Assembly (NCBI RefSeq): GCF_025465945.1
Contig: NZ_JANLNW010000035.1
Coordinates: forward strand, 62,001-126,000
Direction of reading: 5' to 3'
Length of the DNA: 64,000 nucleotides
Source of the DNA: Pseudomonas sp. 6D_7.1_Bac1
GTDB taxonomy: Bacteria > Pseudomonadota > Gammaproteobacteria > Pseudomonadales > Pseudomonadaceae
The notes under the pieces: model-generated
Told to the model about the DNA's origin: nothing
Database searches by the model: none
What the model saw: only the letters and a program-made list of their open reading frames with translations
Program-made: the position numbers and the translations under genes
In this document: positions 28,078 through 38,878 of the stretch, piece after piece
How the letters are laid out: the number at the start of each line of letters is the position of its first letter
Position numbering within the stretch: the stretch's first letter is position 1

Positions 28078-30300
28078 TTAACGGACGCTCAATATCGGGC
28101 TGCTCAGGCGCTCAAGCAGCGTCGCCTGTGCACTGCGCGGGTTCTGGTTGCCGGTCGGTGAGTTGCGGATGTAACGACCGTCCGACTGCAGGACCCAGCT
28201 GTGGGTGTTATCGGTGAGATAACTTTCCAGCTCTTTCTTGACCCGCAAAATCAGCTTCTTGCCTTCGACCGGAAAGCAGGTCTCGACGCGTTTATCGAGG
28301 TTGCGTTCCATCCAGTCGGCACTCGACAGGAACATCTGCTCTTCACCGCCGTTGAGGAAGTAGAAGACCCGCGTGTGTTCCAGGAAGCGGCCAATGATCG
28401 AGCGCACGTGGATGTTGTGCGAAACCCCGGCGATGCCTGGGCGCAAGCAGCACATGCCACGGATCACCAAATCGATACGTACCCCTGACTGACTGGCCTT
28501 GTACAGCGCGCGGATGACCTTCGGATCGGTCAGCGAGTTGAACTTGGCGATGATGTGCGCCGGTTTGCCGTCGAGGGCGAACTGGGTCTCCCGGGCAATC
28601 ATGTCGAGCATGCCCTTCTTCAGGGTGAACGGCGCGTGCAACAGCTTCTTCATGCGCAGGGTTTTACCCATGCCGATCAACTGGCTGAACAGTTTGCCGA
28701 CGTCTTCGCACAAGGCGTCGTCGGAGGTCAGCAGACTGTAGTCGGTGTACAGGCGGGCGTTGGCTGCGTGATAGTTACCGGTGCCCAAGTGGGCGTAACG
28801 GACAATCTCGCCAGCCTCACGGCGCAGAATCAGCATCATCTTGGCGTGGGTCTTGAAGCCGACCACACCGTAGATCACCACCGCGCCGGCCGCTTGCAGA
28901 CGGCTGGCCAGTTGCAGGTTGGACTCTTCGTCGAACCGCGCGCGCAATTCGATCACCGCGGTGACTTCCTTGCCGTTACGCGCCGCATCAACCAGGGCAT
29001 CGACGATTTCCGAGTTGGCGCCGCTGCGATAGAGAGTCTGACGGACCGCCAACACGTGAGGGTCCTTGGCCGCCTGGCGCAACAGGTCGACCACTGGGGT
29101 GAAGGACTCGAACGGGTGCAGCAGCAGAATGTCCTGCTTGCTGATCACGCTGAAAATGTTCTCGCTGTTCTGCAGCAATTTCGGGATCTGCGGGGTGAAC
29201 GGCGTGTATTGCAGCTCAGGGTGACTGTCCAGACCGGTGATGCTGAACAGCCGCGTCAGGTTGACCGGACCGTTGACCTGATACAGCTCGCTCTCGCTCA
29301 GGTTGAACTGCTTGAGCAGGTAGTCGGACAGGTGTTTCGGGCAGGTATCCGCCACTTCCAGACGCACTGCGTCACCATAGCGACGAGAGAACAGCTCGCC
29401 ACGCAGGGCGCGGGCCAGGTCTTCTACATCTTCAGTGTCGACCGCCAGGTCGGCGTTTCGGGTCAGACGGAACTGGTAGCAGCCCTTGACCTTCATGCCC
29501 TGGAACAGGTCATCGGCGTGAGCGTGAATCATCGACGACAGGAACACATAGTTGTCCCCCGTGCCGCCGACCTCTTCCGGTACCTTGATAACACGCGGCA
29601 GCAGGCGCGGCGCCGGGATGATGGCCAGACCGGAATCGCGACCGAAGGCGTCGATACCTTCGAGCTCGACGATAAAGTTCAGGCTCTTGTTCACCAGCAA
29701 CGGGAACGGATGCGTCGGGTCGAGGCCGATCGGGGTGATGATCGGTGCGATTTCATCGCGGAAATAGCGGCGCACCCAGGTCTTGAGTTTGGTGGTCCAG
29801 TAGCGGCGACGAATGAAGCGGACCTGATGTTTCTCCAGTTCCGGCAACAGAATGTCGTTGAGGATCGCGTATTGGCGATCGACGTGACCGTGCACCAGAT
29901 CGCTGATGCGCGCCAGCGCCTGGTGCGGTTGCAGACCATCGGCACCGGCCTGTTCACGGGCGAAGGTGATCTGCTTTTTAAGCCCAGCAACGCGAATCTC
30001 GAAGAACTCGTCCAGGTTGCTGGAGAAAATCAGCAGAAACTTCAGCCGTTCCAGCAAGGGATAGGACTCATCCAGCGCCTGCTCCAGCACGCGAATATTG
30101 AACTGCAGTTGCGACAGCTCGCGATGGATGTACAGGCTGCTGTCATCCAGACCTGGAATCGCGATCGCCGGTGCCGCCTGCGCAATTTCAGCCACCACCG
30201 CAGACGGGGCAGGCTCCAGCTCCGGCGGGGTATCGACGACGAGCTCGACCACGGGTTGAGCTTCTTTTACGGCAACGTCAGTGAGTCCTTCGGTATTCAT
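28078..30300 (-). CDS. ppk: Polyphosphate kinase 1
   Basis: The 740-residue enzyme reversibly makes polyphosphate from ATP. After a Pro/Val/Glu-rich N-terminal extension of about 55 residues, [20 protein letters not shown] begins the N domain. The phosphorylated-histidine motif [20 protein letters not shown] is intact, followed by the second conserved region [16 protein letters not shown]. The extra N-terminus makes it longer than E. coli Ppk (688) and resembles other pseudomonad forms. It lies 18 bases downstream of hemB and is probably co-transcribed. Confidence 0.97.
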   Translation of the reverse strand: MNTEGLTDVAVKEAQPVVELVVDTPPELEPAPSAVVAEIAQAAPAIAIPGLDDSSLYIHRELSQLQFNIRVLEQALDESYPLLERLKFLLIFSSNLDEFFEIRVAGLKKQITFAREQAGADGLQPHQALARISDLVHGHVDRQYAILNDILLPELEKHQVRFIRRRYWTTKLKTWVRRYFRDEIAPIITPIGLDPTHPFPLLVNKSLNFIVELEGIDAFGRDSGLAIIPAPRLLPRVIKVPEEVGGTGDNYVFLSSMIHAHADDLFQGMKVKGCYQFRLTRNADLAVDTEDVEDLARALRGELFSRRYGDAVRLEVADTCPKHLSDYLLKQFNLSESELYQVNGPVNLTRLFSITGLDSHPELQYTPFTPQIPKLLQNSENIFSVISKQDILLLHPFESFTPVVDLLRQAAKDPHVLAVRQTLYRSGANSEIVDALVDAARNGKEVTAVIELRARFDEESNLQLASRLQAAGAVVIYGVVGFKTHAKMMLILRREAGEIVRYAHLGTGNYHAANARLYTDYSLLTSDDALCEDVGKLFSQLIGMGKTLRMKKLLHAPFTLKKGMLDMIARETQFALDGKPAHIIAKFNSLTDPKVIRALYKASQSGVRIDLVIRGMCCLRPGIAGVSHNIHVRSIIGRFLEHTRVFYFLNGGEEQMFLSSADWMERNLDKRVETCFPVEGKKLILRVKKELESYLTDNTHSWVLQSDGRYIRNSPTGNQNPRSAQATLLERLSSPILSVR

Positions 30301-30318
30301 CGAATGTTCCTGGGAGGG

Positions 30319-31458
<1,140 letters not shown>

Positions 31459-31539
31459 TCACGTCGAGACACATTTCGACACTTTCCTGAATGTGCCTGA
31501 AGGGTTAGGCTGCGCGTTCATTTCGCCAGCACCCAGACA

Positions 31540-32172
31540 ATGCTCCAACAATTTCTGCATGACTTTGGCTACTTTGCCCTTTTCCTCGGCACGTTTTTCG
31601 AAGGCGAAACCATTCTGGTACTCGCAGGCTTCCTCGCGTTCCGCGGATACATGGACATCAACCTGGTGGTGGTCGTGGCCTTCTTCGGCAGCTACGCCGG
31701 CGATCAGCTGTGGTACTTCCTGGGGCGCAAGCACGGCCGCAAACTGCTGGCGCGCAAACCACGCTGGCAACTGATGGGTGATCGGGCGCTGGAGCATATC
31801 CGCAAGCACCCGGACATCTGGGTACTGAGCTTTCGCTTCGTCTACGGCCTGCGAACGGTAATGCCCGTGGCCATCGGCCTGTCGGGTTATCCGCCGGGAC
31901 GCTACCTGCTGCTTAACGGCATCGGCGCAGCGATCTGGGCCGCAGCCCTGGCCGCGGCGGCCTATCACTTCGGCGCGGTGCTCGAAGGCATGCTCGGCAG
32001 CGTCAAGAAGTACGAGCTGTGGGTCCTGGGCGCCCTGCTGGTGCTGGGCCTATGCCTGTGGCTGCGTCGGCGCTTCAAGAATGCCCGCCTGGCCAAGCAG
32101 ATCTACGAAGATGAACAGGTCCAGCAGGCCGAAAAGATCAAGACCAGCGAACCTACGACGCCAGTCGAGTGA
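31540..32172 (+). CDS. DedA family membrane protein
   Basis: The 210-residue inner-membrane protein has FLGTFFEGETILVLAGFLAF, GSYAGDQLWYFLGRKHGRK and FRFVYGLRTVMPVAIGLSGY, the DedA/SNARE-associated signature with its acidic and basic residues. Family members act as flippase-like transporters for undecaprenyl phosphate or phospholipids; which one applies here is unknown. Its last 20 bases overlap the end of the convergent sterol desaturase family gene. Confidence 0.92.
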   Translation: MLQQFLHDFGYFALFLGTFFEGETILVLAGFLAFRGYMDINLVVVVAFFGSYAGDQLWYFLGRKHGRKLLARKPRWQLMGDRALEHIRKHPDIWVLSFRFVYGLRTVMPVAIGLSGYPPGRYLLLNGIGAAIWAAALAAAAYHFGAVLEGMLGSVKKYELWVLGALLVLGLCLWLRRRFKNARLAKQIYEDEQVQQAEKIKTSEPTTPVE

Positions 32173-33388
32173 AGCGGTTTCGGCAACAGTAGAGACCGAT
32201 GCCGCTGAGCAAGCTATAGCTGAGCAGGCTGGCCCAACCCACCGCGCTGGCCGGCCATAGCCCGACCAGCGGCGCCAGCCACACCAGCGGCAAGTTCAGC
32301 ACCAGCCGCAGCAGCTCCAGCTTCAACGCCTGCGGACGATTCTCCAGGGCCACGCCCAGCACAAACAAACCCAGCGCCACCACCCCCCAGCCCAACACCA
32401 GGGCCGCGCTCGGCAAGCTTTGCTCAACATTCATCAGGTAACTGCCCAGGGCGATGTACACGCAAAACTGCAACGCGACATACAGTTGCTGTCGCCCGTC
32501 CAGCGGCACCTCGAATTTGCGGAACTGACTCAGCTCCGGTTTGCTCATCGGGTACTTCGCCGCCACGTCCGCCGGCCGCCAGCCGGTGCGCATGAGCCAG
32601 ATCCGCAGCTTGTCCCACAGGCTCTCGGCACGTCGTGCATCCGCCCATAACTGCGCATAGAACTGCACGTTCGCCCACAACGGATTCCAGCTCGCCAAAG
32701 GCGTGGTCACACCAAAAATCACCGGCTCGTTGTCGTCCTCTTCCTGGAACGAACCAAACAGCCGGTCCCAGATAATGAACACCCCACCGTAGTTGCGATC
32801 CATGTAGAGCGCGTTCTGCGCATGATGAGCCCGATGGTTGGACGGCGTGACGAAGCACCACTCGAACCAGCCGAGCTTGGGAATATGTTTGGTGTGAACC
32901 CAGAATTGGTACAGCAGGTTCAGCGCCGCGACGGCGACGAACACCAGCAGCGGCACACCGAGCACCGCCATCGGCAAGTAGAAAATCCAGCCCAGCAGGA
33001 ACCCGGTGCTGGTCTGGCGCAACGCCGTAGAGAGGTTGTAGTCCTCGCTTTGATGGTGCACCGAATGCGCCGCCCAGAGGATGTTGCGCTCATGGCCCAT
33101 ACGGTGCAGCCAGTAGTAGCAGAAGTCGTAGAGGACAAAGGCGAACACCCAGACCCAAACGCTCTCGGCCGACAACTCGAACAGCGCCAGATGCTTCAGG
33201 GCAAACGCGTACGTCACCAGACCCACACCTTTGGTCAACAGGCCTGTAGTGGTCGAAAGCACGCCCGTGCTGAGGCTGTTGATCGCATCTGCCAGGCGAT
33301 AATTGCTCACCCCGCGCCAGCGGTCCGCCAGCAGCTCGACGGCAATCAATACAAAGAAAAACGGCACCGCATACAGAATGAAGTCCAT
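32153..33388 (-). CDS. Sterol desaturase/fatty acid hydroxylase family membrane protein
   Basis: The 411-residue integral membrane protein carries the di-iron histidine boxes of the superfamily: HRMGHE, HSVHHQSEDYN and NHRAHHAQN. Several hydrophobic segments precede the boxes, and a C-terminal region of about 150 residues contains four or five further membrane segments. Bacterial members hydroxylate or desaturate lipid substrates, and the substrate here is unknown. Convergent with DedA. Confidence 0.92.
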   Translation of the reverse strand: MDFILYAVPFFFVLIAVELLADRWRGVSNYRLADAINSLSTGVLSTTTGLLTKGVGLVTYAFALKHLALFELSAESVWVWVFAFVLYDFCYYWLHRMGHERNILWAAHSVHHQSEDYNLSTALRQTSTGFLLGWIFYLPMAVLGVPLLVFVAVAALNLLYQFWVHTKHIPKLGWFEWCFVTPSNHRAHHAQNALYMDRNYGGVFIIWDRLFGSFQEEDDNEPVIFGVTTPLASWNPLWANVQFYAQLWADARRAESLWDKLRIWLMRTGWRPADVAAKYPMSKPELSQFRKFEVPLDGRQQLYVALQFCVYIALGSYLMNVEQSLPSAALVLGWGVVALGLFVLGVALENRPQALKLELLRLVLNLPLVWLAPLVGLWPASAVGWASLLSYSLLSGIGLYCCRNRFTRLAS

Positions 33389-33502
33389 GACGCGACCTGA
33401 TCACAATTGTTACCAAAAGATTAGGTGTAGACGCGAAATAACCCTATGGCAACGAGTGACGAATTAGTGGACATTTAACGCCATGAATCTGGAGAAGAAC
33501 CC

Positions 33503-34171
33503 ATGAGCAAAAAAGTTGCAGTGATACTTTCCGGCTGTGGTGTCTATGACGGCGCCGAGATCCATGAAAGCGTGATTACCCTGCTACGCCTCGACCAACA
33601 CGGCGTGCAGGTCCAGTGCTTCGCCCCTGATATCGCGCAATTGCATGTGATCAACCACCTGACGGGCGAAGAAATGCCCGAGTCGCGCAACGTGCTGGTG
33701 GAGTCGGCGCGCATTGCCCGCGGGCAAGTGAAGGACCTGCGCGAGGCCAACGCCGAAGACTTCGACGCGTTGATCGTGCCCGGCGGTTTTGGCGCGGCGA
33801 AGAACCTGTCCAACTTCGCCATCGAAGGCGCCGGTTGCGTTATTCAGGCTGAAGTCCTGGCGCTGGCCGAAGCCTTTGCCGAAGCCGGCAAACCGGTTGG
33901 CCTGATCTGCATCTCGCCAGCGTTGGCGGCGAAAATCTACGGCCCGGGCGTGACCTGCACCATCGGCAACGACGCCGACACTGCCGCTGCCATGACCAAA
34001 ATGGGCGCTACCCATGCAGACTGCGCAGTCAGCGACATCATTGAGGACAAGGCACGCAAACTGGTGAGCACCCCGGCCTACATGCTCGCTCAATCCATCA
34101 GCGAAGCAGCCTCAGGGATCAACAAATTAGTGGATCGGGTTTTAGAGCTGACCCACGAAAACGACGCTTAA
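33503..34171 (+). CDS. elbB: Isoprenoid biosynthesis glyoxalase ElbB
   Basis: The 222-residue protein belongs to the DJ-1/PfpI superfamily. MSKKVAVILSGCGVYDGAEI, the glutamate in DALIVPGGFGAAKNLSNFA and the nucleophile Cys in VGLICISPALAAKIYG match ElbB. E. coli ElbB (217 residues) has glyoxalase III activity and affects isoprenoid yield. GGAGAAGAACCC provides a good ribosome-binding site. REP elements follow the gene. Confidence 0.94.
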   Translation: MSKKVAVILSGCGVYDGAEIHESVITLLRLDQHGVQVQCFAPDIAQLHVINHLTGEEMPESRNVLVESARIARGQVKDLREANAEDFDALIVPGGFGAAKNLSNFAIEGAGCVIQAEVLALAEAFAEAGKPVGLICISPALAAKIYGPGVTCTIGNDADTAAAMTKMGATHADCAVSDIIEDKARKLVSTPAYMLAQSISEAASGINKLVDRVLELTHENDA

Positions 34172-34182
34172 CGCGGTCCAAT

Positions 34183-34273
34183 TGTGGGAGCGAGCCTGCT
34201 CGCGATGGCGGTCTATCCATCGATATAAATGTTGAATGTGCTGGCCTCATCGCGAGCAGGCTCGCTCCCACAG
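34183..34273. repeat. REP doublet
   Basis: Inverted copies of the GTGGGAGCGAGCCTGCTCGCGAT element at 34183-34206 and 34248-34273, between the convergent elbB and yaiI-like genes. Confidence 0.93.
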
Positions 34274-34288
34274 TGATCAACGTCGTGT

Positions 34289-34747
34289 TCAAGTCTGTGA
34301 ACGAGATAGCCGGGTGATGATCCGATCCAGCGCATTGGCGAATGCCTGTTTCTCGCGGTCGCCAAACGGCGCGGGGCCACCGCTCATCTGGCCCTGCTCG
34401 CGCAGATCGGTGAACAGGTTGCGCACCGCCAACCGGTCCCCCATGTTCTGCGCATCGAATTCCTTGCCCCGTGGATCCAGCGCCGCCACGCCCTTCTTCA
34501 CCAAACGGTCGGCCAGCGGCACGTCGCTGCAAATCACCAACTCCCCTGGCACCGCGTGCTCCACCAGGTAATCGTCGGCCGCATCCGGGCCACTAGGCAC
34601 CACGATCAACTTCACCAAGGCAAGGCCCGGTTTGATCTGCGGCTGACCGGCCACCATCACCACTTCGAACTGGCGCTTGAGGGCGAATTTCACCACCAGA
34701 TCCTTCGCTGCCCGAGGGCAGGCGTCGGCATCGATCCAGACACGCAT
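34289..34747 (-). CDS. YaiI/YqxD family protein (DUF188)
   Basis: The 152-residue PIN-like protein starts MRVWIDADACPRAAKDLVVK and includes VPSGPDAADDYLVEHAVPGE, VICSDVPLADRLVKKGVAAL and the basic-acidic end typical of DUF188. The fold suggests a nuclease, but activity is unproven. GGGGAA precedes the ATG. REP doublets lie on both sides of the gene. Confidence 0.92.
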   Translation of the reverse strand: MRVWIDADACPRAAKDLVVKFALKRQFEVVMVAGQPQIKPGLALVKLIVVPSGPDAADDYLVEHAVPGELVICSDVPLADRLVKKGVAALDPRGKEFDAQNMGDRLAVRNLFTDLREQGQMSGGPAPFGDREKQAFANALDRIITRLSRSQT

Positions 34748-34769
34748 TGTGTTTTTCCCCTTTCAAAAA

Positions 34770-34834
34770 CATCGCGAGCAGGCTCGCTCCCACGGGTTAT
34801 ACGCAATCCTGTGGGAGCGAGCCTGCTCGCGATT
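34770..34834. repeat. REP doublet
   Basis: Inverted copies ATCGCGAGCAGGCTCGCTCC and its reverse complement, about 20 bases apart, in the upstream region of the yaiI-like gene and downstream of the FTR1 gene. Confidence 0.93.
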
Positions 34835-34854
34835 ATGAGCGAAGCGAATGCAGT

Positions 34855-36753
34855 TTAAGAAACCTGCAAACGCCGCTTCTCGGCCATCCGACTGCGGCTG
34901 TACAGCACGATAATCGCCAGAATCGCCAAGGCCTGCGCACTCAGCGAATAGGCATCAGCGTGAATCCCCAACCAGTCGAAGTCAAAGAATGCTACCGGTC
35001 GAGTGCCGAAGATCCCGGCCTCCTGCAAGGCCTTGACGCCATGCCCGGCGAACACCACCGACAATGCGCAAAGCAAACCGGCGTTGATCCCGAAGAACAG
35101 CGCCAACGGCAATTTCGCCGAGCCACGCAGGATCACCCAGGCCAGACCGATCAACAGCACCAACGCCGTGGCGCCGCCCGCCAGTACCGCGTTATGCCCA
35201 GCCGGACCCGCTTGCAGCCACAGGGTCTCGTAAAACAGCACCACTTCGAACAGCTCGCGGTAGACCGAGAAAAACGCCAGCGCTGCAAAACCGAAACGCC
35301 CACCGCCGCTGACCAGGCTGCTCTTGATGTAATCCTGCCAGGCTGCTGCATGGCGACGGTCGTGCATCCACACCCCGAGCCAGAGCACCATGACACTGGC
35401 GAACAACGCGGTGCAGCCTTCGAGCAGCTCACGCTGGGCACCGCTGACATCGATCACATACGCCGCCAGCGCCCAGGTCGCCAGACCCGCCACCAGCGCC
35501 AGACCCCAGCCAATATTGACGCTGCGAATCGCCGACTGCTGACCGGTGTTACGCAAAAACGCCAGTACGGCGGCCAGCACCAAAATCGCTTCCAACCCTT
35601 CACGCAGCAAAATCAGCAGACCGGAGATATAGCTCAGCGACCAGCTCAGGCCATCACCGCCCAGCAGGTCCGCAGACGCCTTCAACTGGGCCTTGGCAAA
35701 CGCCAGGCGCTGCTCGGCTTGCTCGATCGGCAGCCCGTCCTGTAACGACTGACGGTAAGCCATCAGGGATTTTTCAGTGTCTTTGCGCACTACCGCGTTG
35801 ACGTTATCCAGCGAGCTTTCGACCAGCTCAAAGCCCTCCAGATACGCCGCCACCGACAGGTCATAGGCCTGATCGTGCTCGCCGGCACGGTAAGCGGCGA
35901 TGCTCTTGTCGAGGGTCGCCGCGGTGTAATCGAGCAACTGCGCCGAACCGCGCTTGACTTGCGGCGGCTGGGCACGCTGGGCGCGGAAAGCAGCGGCTGC
36001 CTGAGGCCCTTCGGCCGCCAGCACTTCAGCCGGGGTCTGTCGGGCCAGGTCAGCAAGGTTGAAGTGCGTTTCGCTTTTCGCCGCAGCCGGATCGGCGCTG
36101 AACGCGGCGATATAGGTCGCCAGGTCCCAGCGCTGGCGGTCGTCGAGTTGATCGGCGAAGGCCGGCATGTCCGTGCCTTCGATGCCCTGCCCCAACGTGC
36201 TGTAGATCGCGTACAGGCTCAGGCGGTCCAGTCGCGTGGCATCGCGCAGATTGGCGGGTGGCGGCGTCAGACCGACACCTGCGGGACCGTCACCGGCACC
36301 GGCGTCGCCATGGCACACCGAGCAGTGCTGTGCATACAGCGGTGAGCCGCGTGTCGGGGCCGGGGTGATGATCGGCGCTTGGCTGACCTCATAGGCCACC
36401 GCCAGTTTCGCGCCCAATTGTCGTGCCTGTCGGGCCACCTCCGCACCGTCCTGACGCTGGGTCACCGAGTTGCGCAGATTGCTCACGCCCTGCTCAAGCT
36501 CCGCGCGTTCGGGTTTGGCCGGCAGTGCAGCGATCAGCCCCTGCAAGACACCGAGAAACTCCAGCTGCTCGCGGTATTCGCCGTCATCAATGACCTGGCC
36601 CGCCTCCACGGTCGCCGGATAATCGGCACCAATGTAATCGAGTAAATGCAGTGCCTGTGGAGCGCCTTCCACCGTGTCGGCCAGCAGGTTGAAACTGCAC
36701 AGGGCAAACAAAGGGAAGACCAGCCAGGCCAGGAAACGGGACGGGGCAGTCAT
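34855..36753 (-). CDS. FTR1 family iron permease with N-terminal cytochrome c domain
   Basis: The 632-residue protein has a signal sequence, a helical periplasmic part, and a c-type heme motif CSVCHGDAGAGDG (CxxCH) near residue 140. A second linker region follows, and then a seven-helix FTR1 permease from about residue 360. The iron-binding REXXE motifs are REGLE in LLREGLEAILVL and RELFE in VYRELFEVVLFYE. FTR1 proteins import iron coupled to oxidation; the fused cytochrome could accept the electron. A Fur-like box sits directly before the start. Confidence 0.92.
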   Translation of the reverse strand: MTAPSRFLAWLVFPLFALCSFNLLADTVEGAPQALHLLDYIGADYPATVEAGQVIDDGEYREQLEFLGVLQGLIAALPAKPERAELEQGVSNLRNSVTQRQDGAEVARQARQLGAKLAVAYEVSQAPIITPAPTRGSPLYAQHCSVCHGDAGAGDGPAGVGLTPPPANLRDATRLDRLSLYAIYSTLGQGIEGTDMPAFADQLDDRQRWDLATYIAAFSADPAAAKSETHFNLADLARQTPAEVLAAEGPQAAAAFRAQRAQPPQVKRGSAQLLDYTAATLDKSIAAYRAGEHDQAYDLSVAAYLEGFELVESSLDNVNAVVRKDTEKSLMAYRQSLQDGLPIEQAEQRLAFAKAQLKASADLLGGDGLSWSLSYISGLLILLREGLEAILVLAAVLAFLRNTGQQSAIRSVNIGWGLALVAGLATWALAAYVIDVSGAQRELLEGCTALFASVMVLWLGVWMHDRRHAAAWQDYIKSSLVSGGGRFGFAALAFFSVYRELFEVVLFYETLWLQAGPAGHNAVLAGGATALVLLIGLAWVILRGSAKLPLALFFGINAGLLCALSVVFAGHGVKALQEAGIFGTRPVAFFDFDWLGIHADAYSLSAQALAILAIIVLYSRSRMAEKRRLQVS

Positions 36754-36754
36754 G

Positions 36755-36775
36755 AATGAATCTCAATTGATAATA
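36755..36775 (-). promoter_or_regulatory. Candidate Fur box before the FTR1 gene
   Basis: On the minus strand ATTATCAATTGAGATTCATT resembles the Fur consensus, with the left half TTATCA well matched. It sits immediately upstream of the start codon. By eye. Confidence 0.5.
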
Positions 36776-36893
36776 CGAAGTAACACATTGTTCACTCTCA
36801 ATGCGTTCCGCTCAAGCTTTGTCGTCCACGGGTCGCGAATACGGACTCCTCGCACATGGTGGCACCCATGGAAAAAATGAAATTAAAAAGCCA

Positions 36894-36921
36894 TTACATA
36901 GCCAGTACCCAAGTCTATAAT
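36894..36921 (+). promoter_or_regulatory. Candidate sigma-70 promoter of the envelope lipoprotein cluster
   Basis: TTACAT and TATAAT are separated by 16 bases, about 140 bases upstream of the first gene of the cluster. Confidence 0.65.
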
Positions 36922-36956
36922 GCCGCGCCCTCGTTATTACGATCGGGTATTTAAGC

Positions 36957-36973
36957 TCCTCTTTTTATGAGGA
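36957..36973 (+). promoter_or_regulatory. Leader hairpin covering a Shine-Dalgarno
   Basis: TCCTC-TTTTTAT-GAGGA can form a five-base hairpin whose right arm is the ribosome-binding site of the short leader ORF at 36980. Short and AU-looped, so stability is modest. Confidence 0.45.
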
Positions 36974-36979
36974 ATTGGC

Positions 36980-37042
36980 ATGGATAGCCACCTTCCCTGT
37001 CAATTGGTTCACCCAGCCCGACCAGCACGCTCGGCTGTTTAA
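36980..37042 (+). CDS. Possible 20-residue leader peptide
   Basis: ATG at 36980, six bases after GAGGA, reads MDSHLPCQLVHPARPARSAV and stops 20 bases before the COG3014 gene. The good Shine-Dalgarno is the main support. It could be a leader peptide coupling translation to the next gene, or chance. No conservation data. Confidence 0.35.
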   Translation: MDSHLPCQLVHPARPARSAV

Positions 37043-37062
37043 ACTCAGGGAAGAAGTACCCC

Positions 37063-38460
37063 ATGGCATCCCGCGCCCTCACCTCGATCGCGCTCAGCGC
37101 AGTCACTTTGCTTGCCGGTTGTTCGGCCTTTCGCAGCTACGACACAGAACTGCAACAAACCAACCAGCAGTTGGCCAGCGGTAACGTCGACGCCGCACTG
37201 ACGCTGCTGGAAAAGAACAACACAGGTGAAAACAAAGACCTGCTCTATTACTTCGAGAAAGGTGAACTGCTGCGCGCCAAGGGCGACCTGACCGGCAGCC
37301 AGACCGCGTGGAGAAGCGCGGACCAGGTCGTCGGTACCTGGGAAGAGTCGGTCAAGCTGGACACCGACAAGTACCTGGCCCAGTTCGGCAGCTTTCTGGT
37401 CAATGACAAGGTCCGCCGCTACGAAGGGTATGACTACGAAAAGGTCATGCTGACCACGCAAATGGCCCTGAATCTGCTGGCAGTGAACGATTTCGACGGT
37501 GCCCGTACCGAAATCAAGAAGACCCACGAACGTGAAGCGGTGATCGCCGAACTGCGGGACAAGGAATACCTCAAGCGCGAGGACGAGGCCGAGAAGCAAG
37601 GCGTCAAGACCCAATACAAGGACCTGCAGGGTTACCCGGTGGCGAGCCTCGACGCGCCTGACGTGGTTGGCCTGAAGAACAGCTATCAGAGTGCGTTCAG
37701 TCATTACCTGGCCGGTTTCGTCTACGAAGCCCTGGGTGAAAAAGACCTGGCCGCGCCGGGTTATCGCAAAGCCGCCGAACTGCGCCCCAACACTCCGTTG
37801 CTCGAACAAGCGCTGCTGAACCTGGACAAACCGGCCGGCAAGAACGATGAGAGCGACATCCTGATCGTCGTGCAAAGCGGCCTGGCACCGGCCCGCGACT
37901 CCATTCGCATTCCCTTGCCACTGCCGATCAGCAACAACGTGGTGATCACCCCACTGTCATTCCCGGTGATCAAGCCTGACACCTCGACCGTGACGTATGC
38001 GCAGATCGGTGTCGACGGCCAGCAACAGAACCTGACCCAGCTCAACAGCACCACCGCCATGTCCCGCCGCGCCCTGCGTGACGATATGCCCGGGATCATC
38101 CTGCGTACCACCGTACGGGCCGTGACTCGCGCCGTGGCACAAAAGAAGATCAACGAGACCAACCCTCTGGCCGGTCTGGCCGTAGGCATTACGGCAACGG
38201 TGATGGAAGGGGCGGATACCCGCACCTGGCGCACCCTGCCCGACAACACCCAGGTGGTGCGCCTGCGCCTGGCCAAAGGCGAGCATCAACTGAGCCTGCC
38301 GAACGCGCTGGGCGGTTCGCGAATCACGGTCAAGGTCGATCAGCGCTACCAGGTGATCAGCCTGCGTACGGTGGGTAATCAGGTGTTCGCCAGTGGCGTC
38401 GCCGCCCACGTGATCCCAAGTGCCACCCCGCAAGTCGTGGCCAGCGTCAAACAACCTTAA
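37063..38460 (+). CDS. COG3014 family outer-membrane lipoprotein
   Basis: The 465-residue lipoprotein has lipobox LLAGC with Cys20. The N-terminal third is helical, TPR-like (ELQQTNQQLASGNVDAALTL, DLLYYFEKGELLRAKGDLTG). The middle carries a conserved proline-rich strand region IRIPLPLPISNNVVITPLSF, and the C-terminus is beta-rich (ITVKVDQRYQVISLRTVGNQ). The family has no assigned function and is often encoded next to YcfL and LpoB, as here. It is the first gene of a four-gene run with short gaps and has a promoter and leader of its own. Confidence 0.85.
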   Translation: MASRALTSIALSAVTLLAGCSAFRSYDTELQQTNQQLASGNVDAALTLLEKNNTGENKDLLYYFEKGELLRAKGDLTGSQTAWRSADQVVGTWEESVKLDTDKYLAQFGSFLVNDKVRRYEGYDYEKVMLTTQMALNLLAVNDFDGARTEIKKTHEREAVIAELRDKEYLKREDEAEKQGVKTQYKDLQGYPVASLDAPDVVGLKNSYQSAFSHYLAGFVYEALGEKDLAAPGYRKAAELRPNTPLLEQALLNLDKPAGKNDESDILIVVQSGLAPARDSIRIPLPLPISNNVVITPLSFPVIKPDTSTVTYAQIGVDGQQQNLTQLNSTTAMSRRALRDDMPGIILRTTVRAVTRAVAQKKINETNPLAGLAVGITATVMEGADTRTWRTLPDNTQVVRLRLAKGEHQLSLPNALGGSRITVKVDQRYQVISLRTVGNQVFASGVAAHVIPSATPQVVASVKQP

Positions 38461-38473
38461 GCGGAGCTTCTCC

Positions 38474-38845
38474 ATGCGTTTCAAACTGATTGCTGTCGCC
38501 GCCCTGGCTCTGCTGGCCGGCTGCGCCACCCCGCCGCCACCTGCGCCTGGCAGTGCCGCGAGCAAAGTCGTGGTGATGAACAAGTTCAACAACATCGCCA
38601 TCGGCGCGATGCGGGTCGCCCGAGAAAACGGCTTCCTGACCGTCAAGGTTGCGCTGAACAACACCAGCCACACCAACATGACGATGTACTACCGCTTCGT
38701 CTGGCTGGGCGACGACGGCTTCCCGGTGGCCGATGAAGAAAGCTGGAAAACCCTGAACCTGTATGCCGCGCAGGCCACGTTCCTGCCAGCCATTGCGCCA
38801 GTGCCCAAGGCCACCGACTTCCGCCTTGAAGTCAAAACCCCTTAA
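38474..38845 (+). CDS. YcfL family lipoprotein
   Basis: The 123-residue lipoprotein has lipobox LLAGC with Cys17 after MRFKLIAVAALA. Mature part: a Pro-rich tether (PPPPAPGSAA), then GFLTVKVALNNTSHTNMTMY, a DUF1425 (YcfL) immunoglobulin-like fold. In E. coli, ycfL is immediately upstream of lpoB; the same order is kept here. Function unknown. The start at 38474 with GGAG upstream gives the signal peptide. Confidence 0.88.
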   Translation: MRFKLIAVAALALLAGCATPPPPAPGSAASKVVVMNKFNNIAIGAMRVARENGFLTVKVALNNTSHTNMTMYYRFVWLGDDGFPVADEESWKTLNLYAAQATFLPAIAPVPKATDFRLEVKTP

Positions 38846-38878
38846 GCCCCCCCTATTTCGTGACAGAGAGACACTCCC

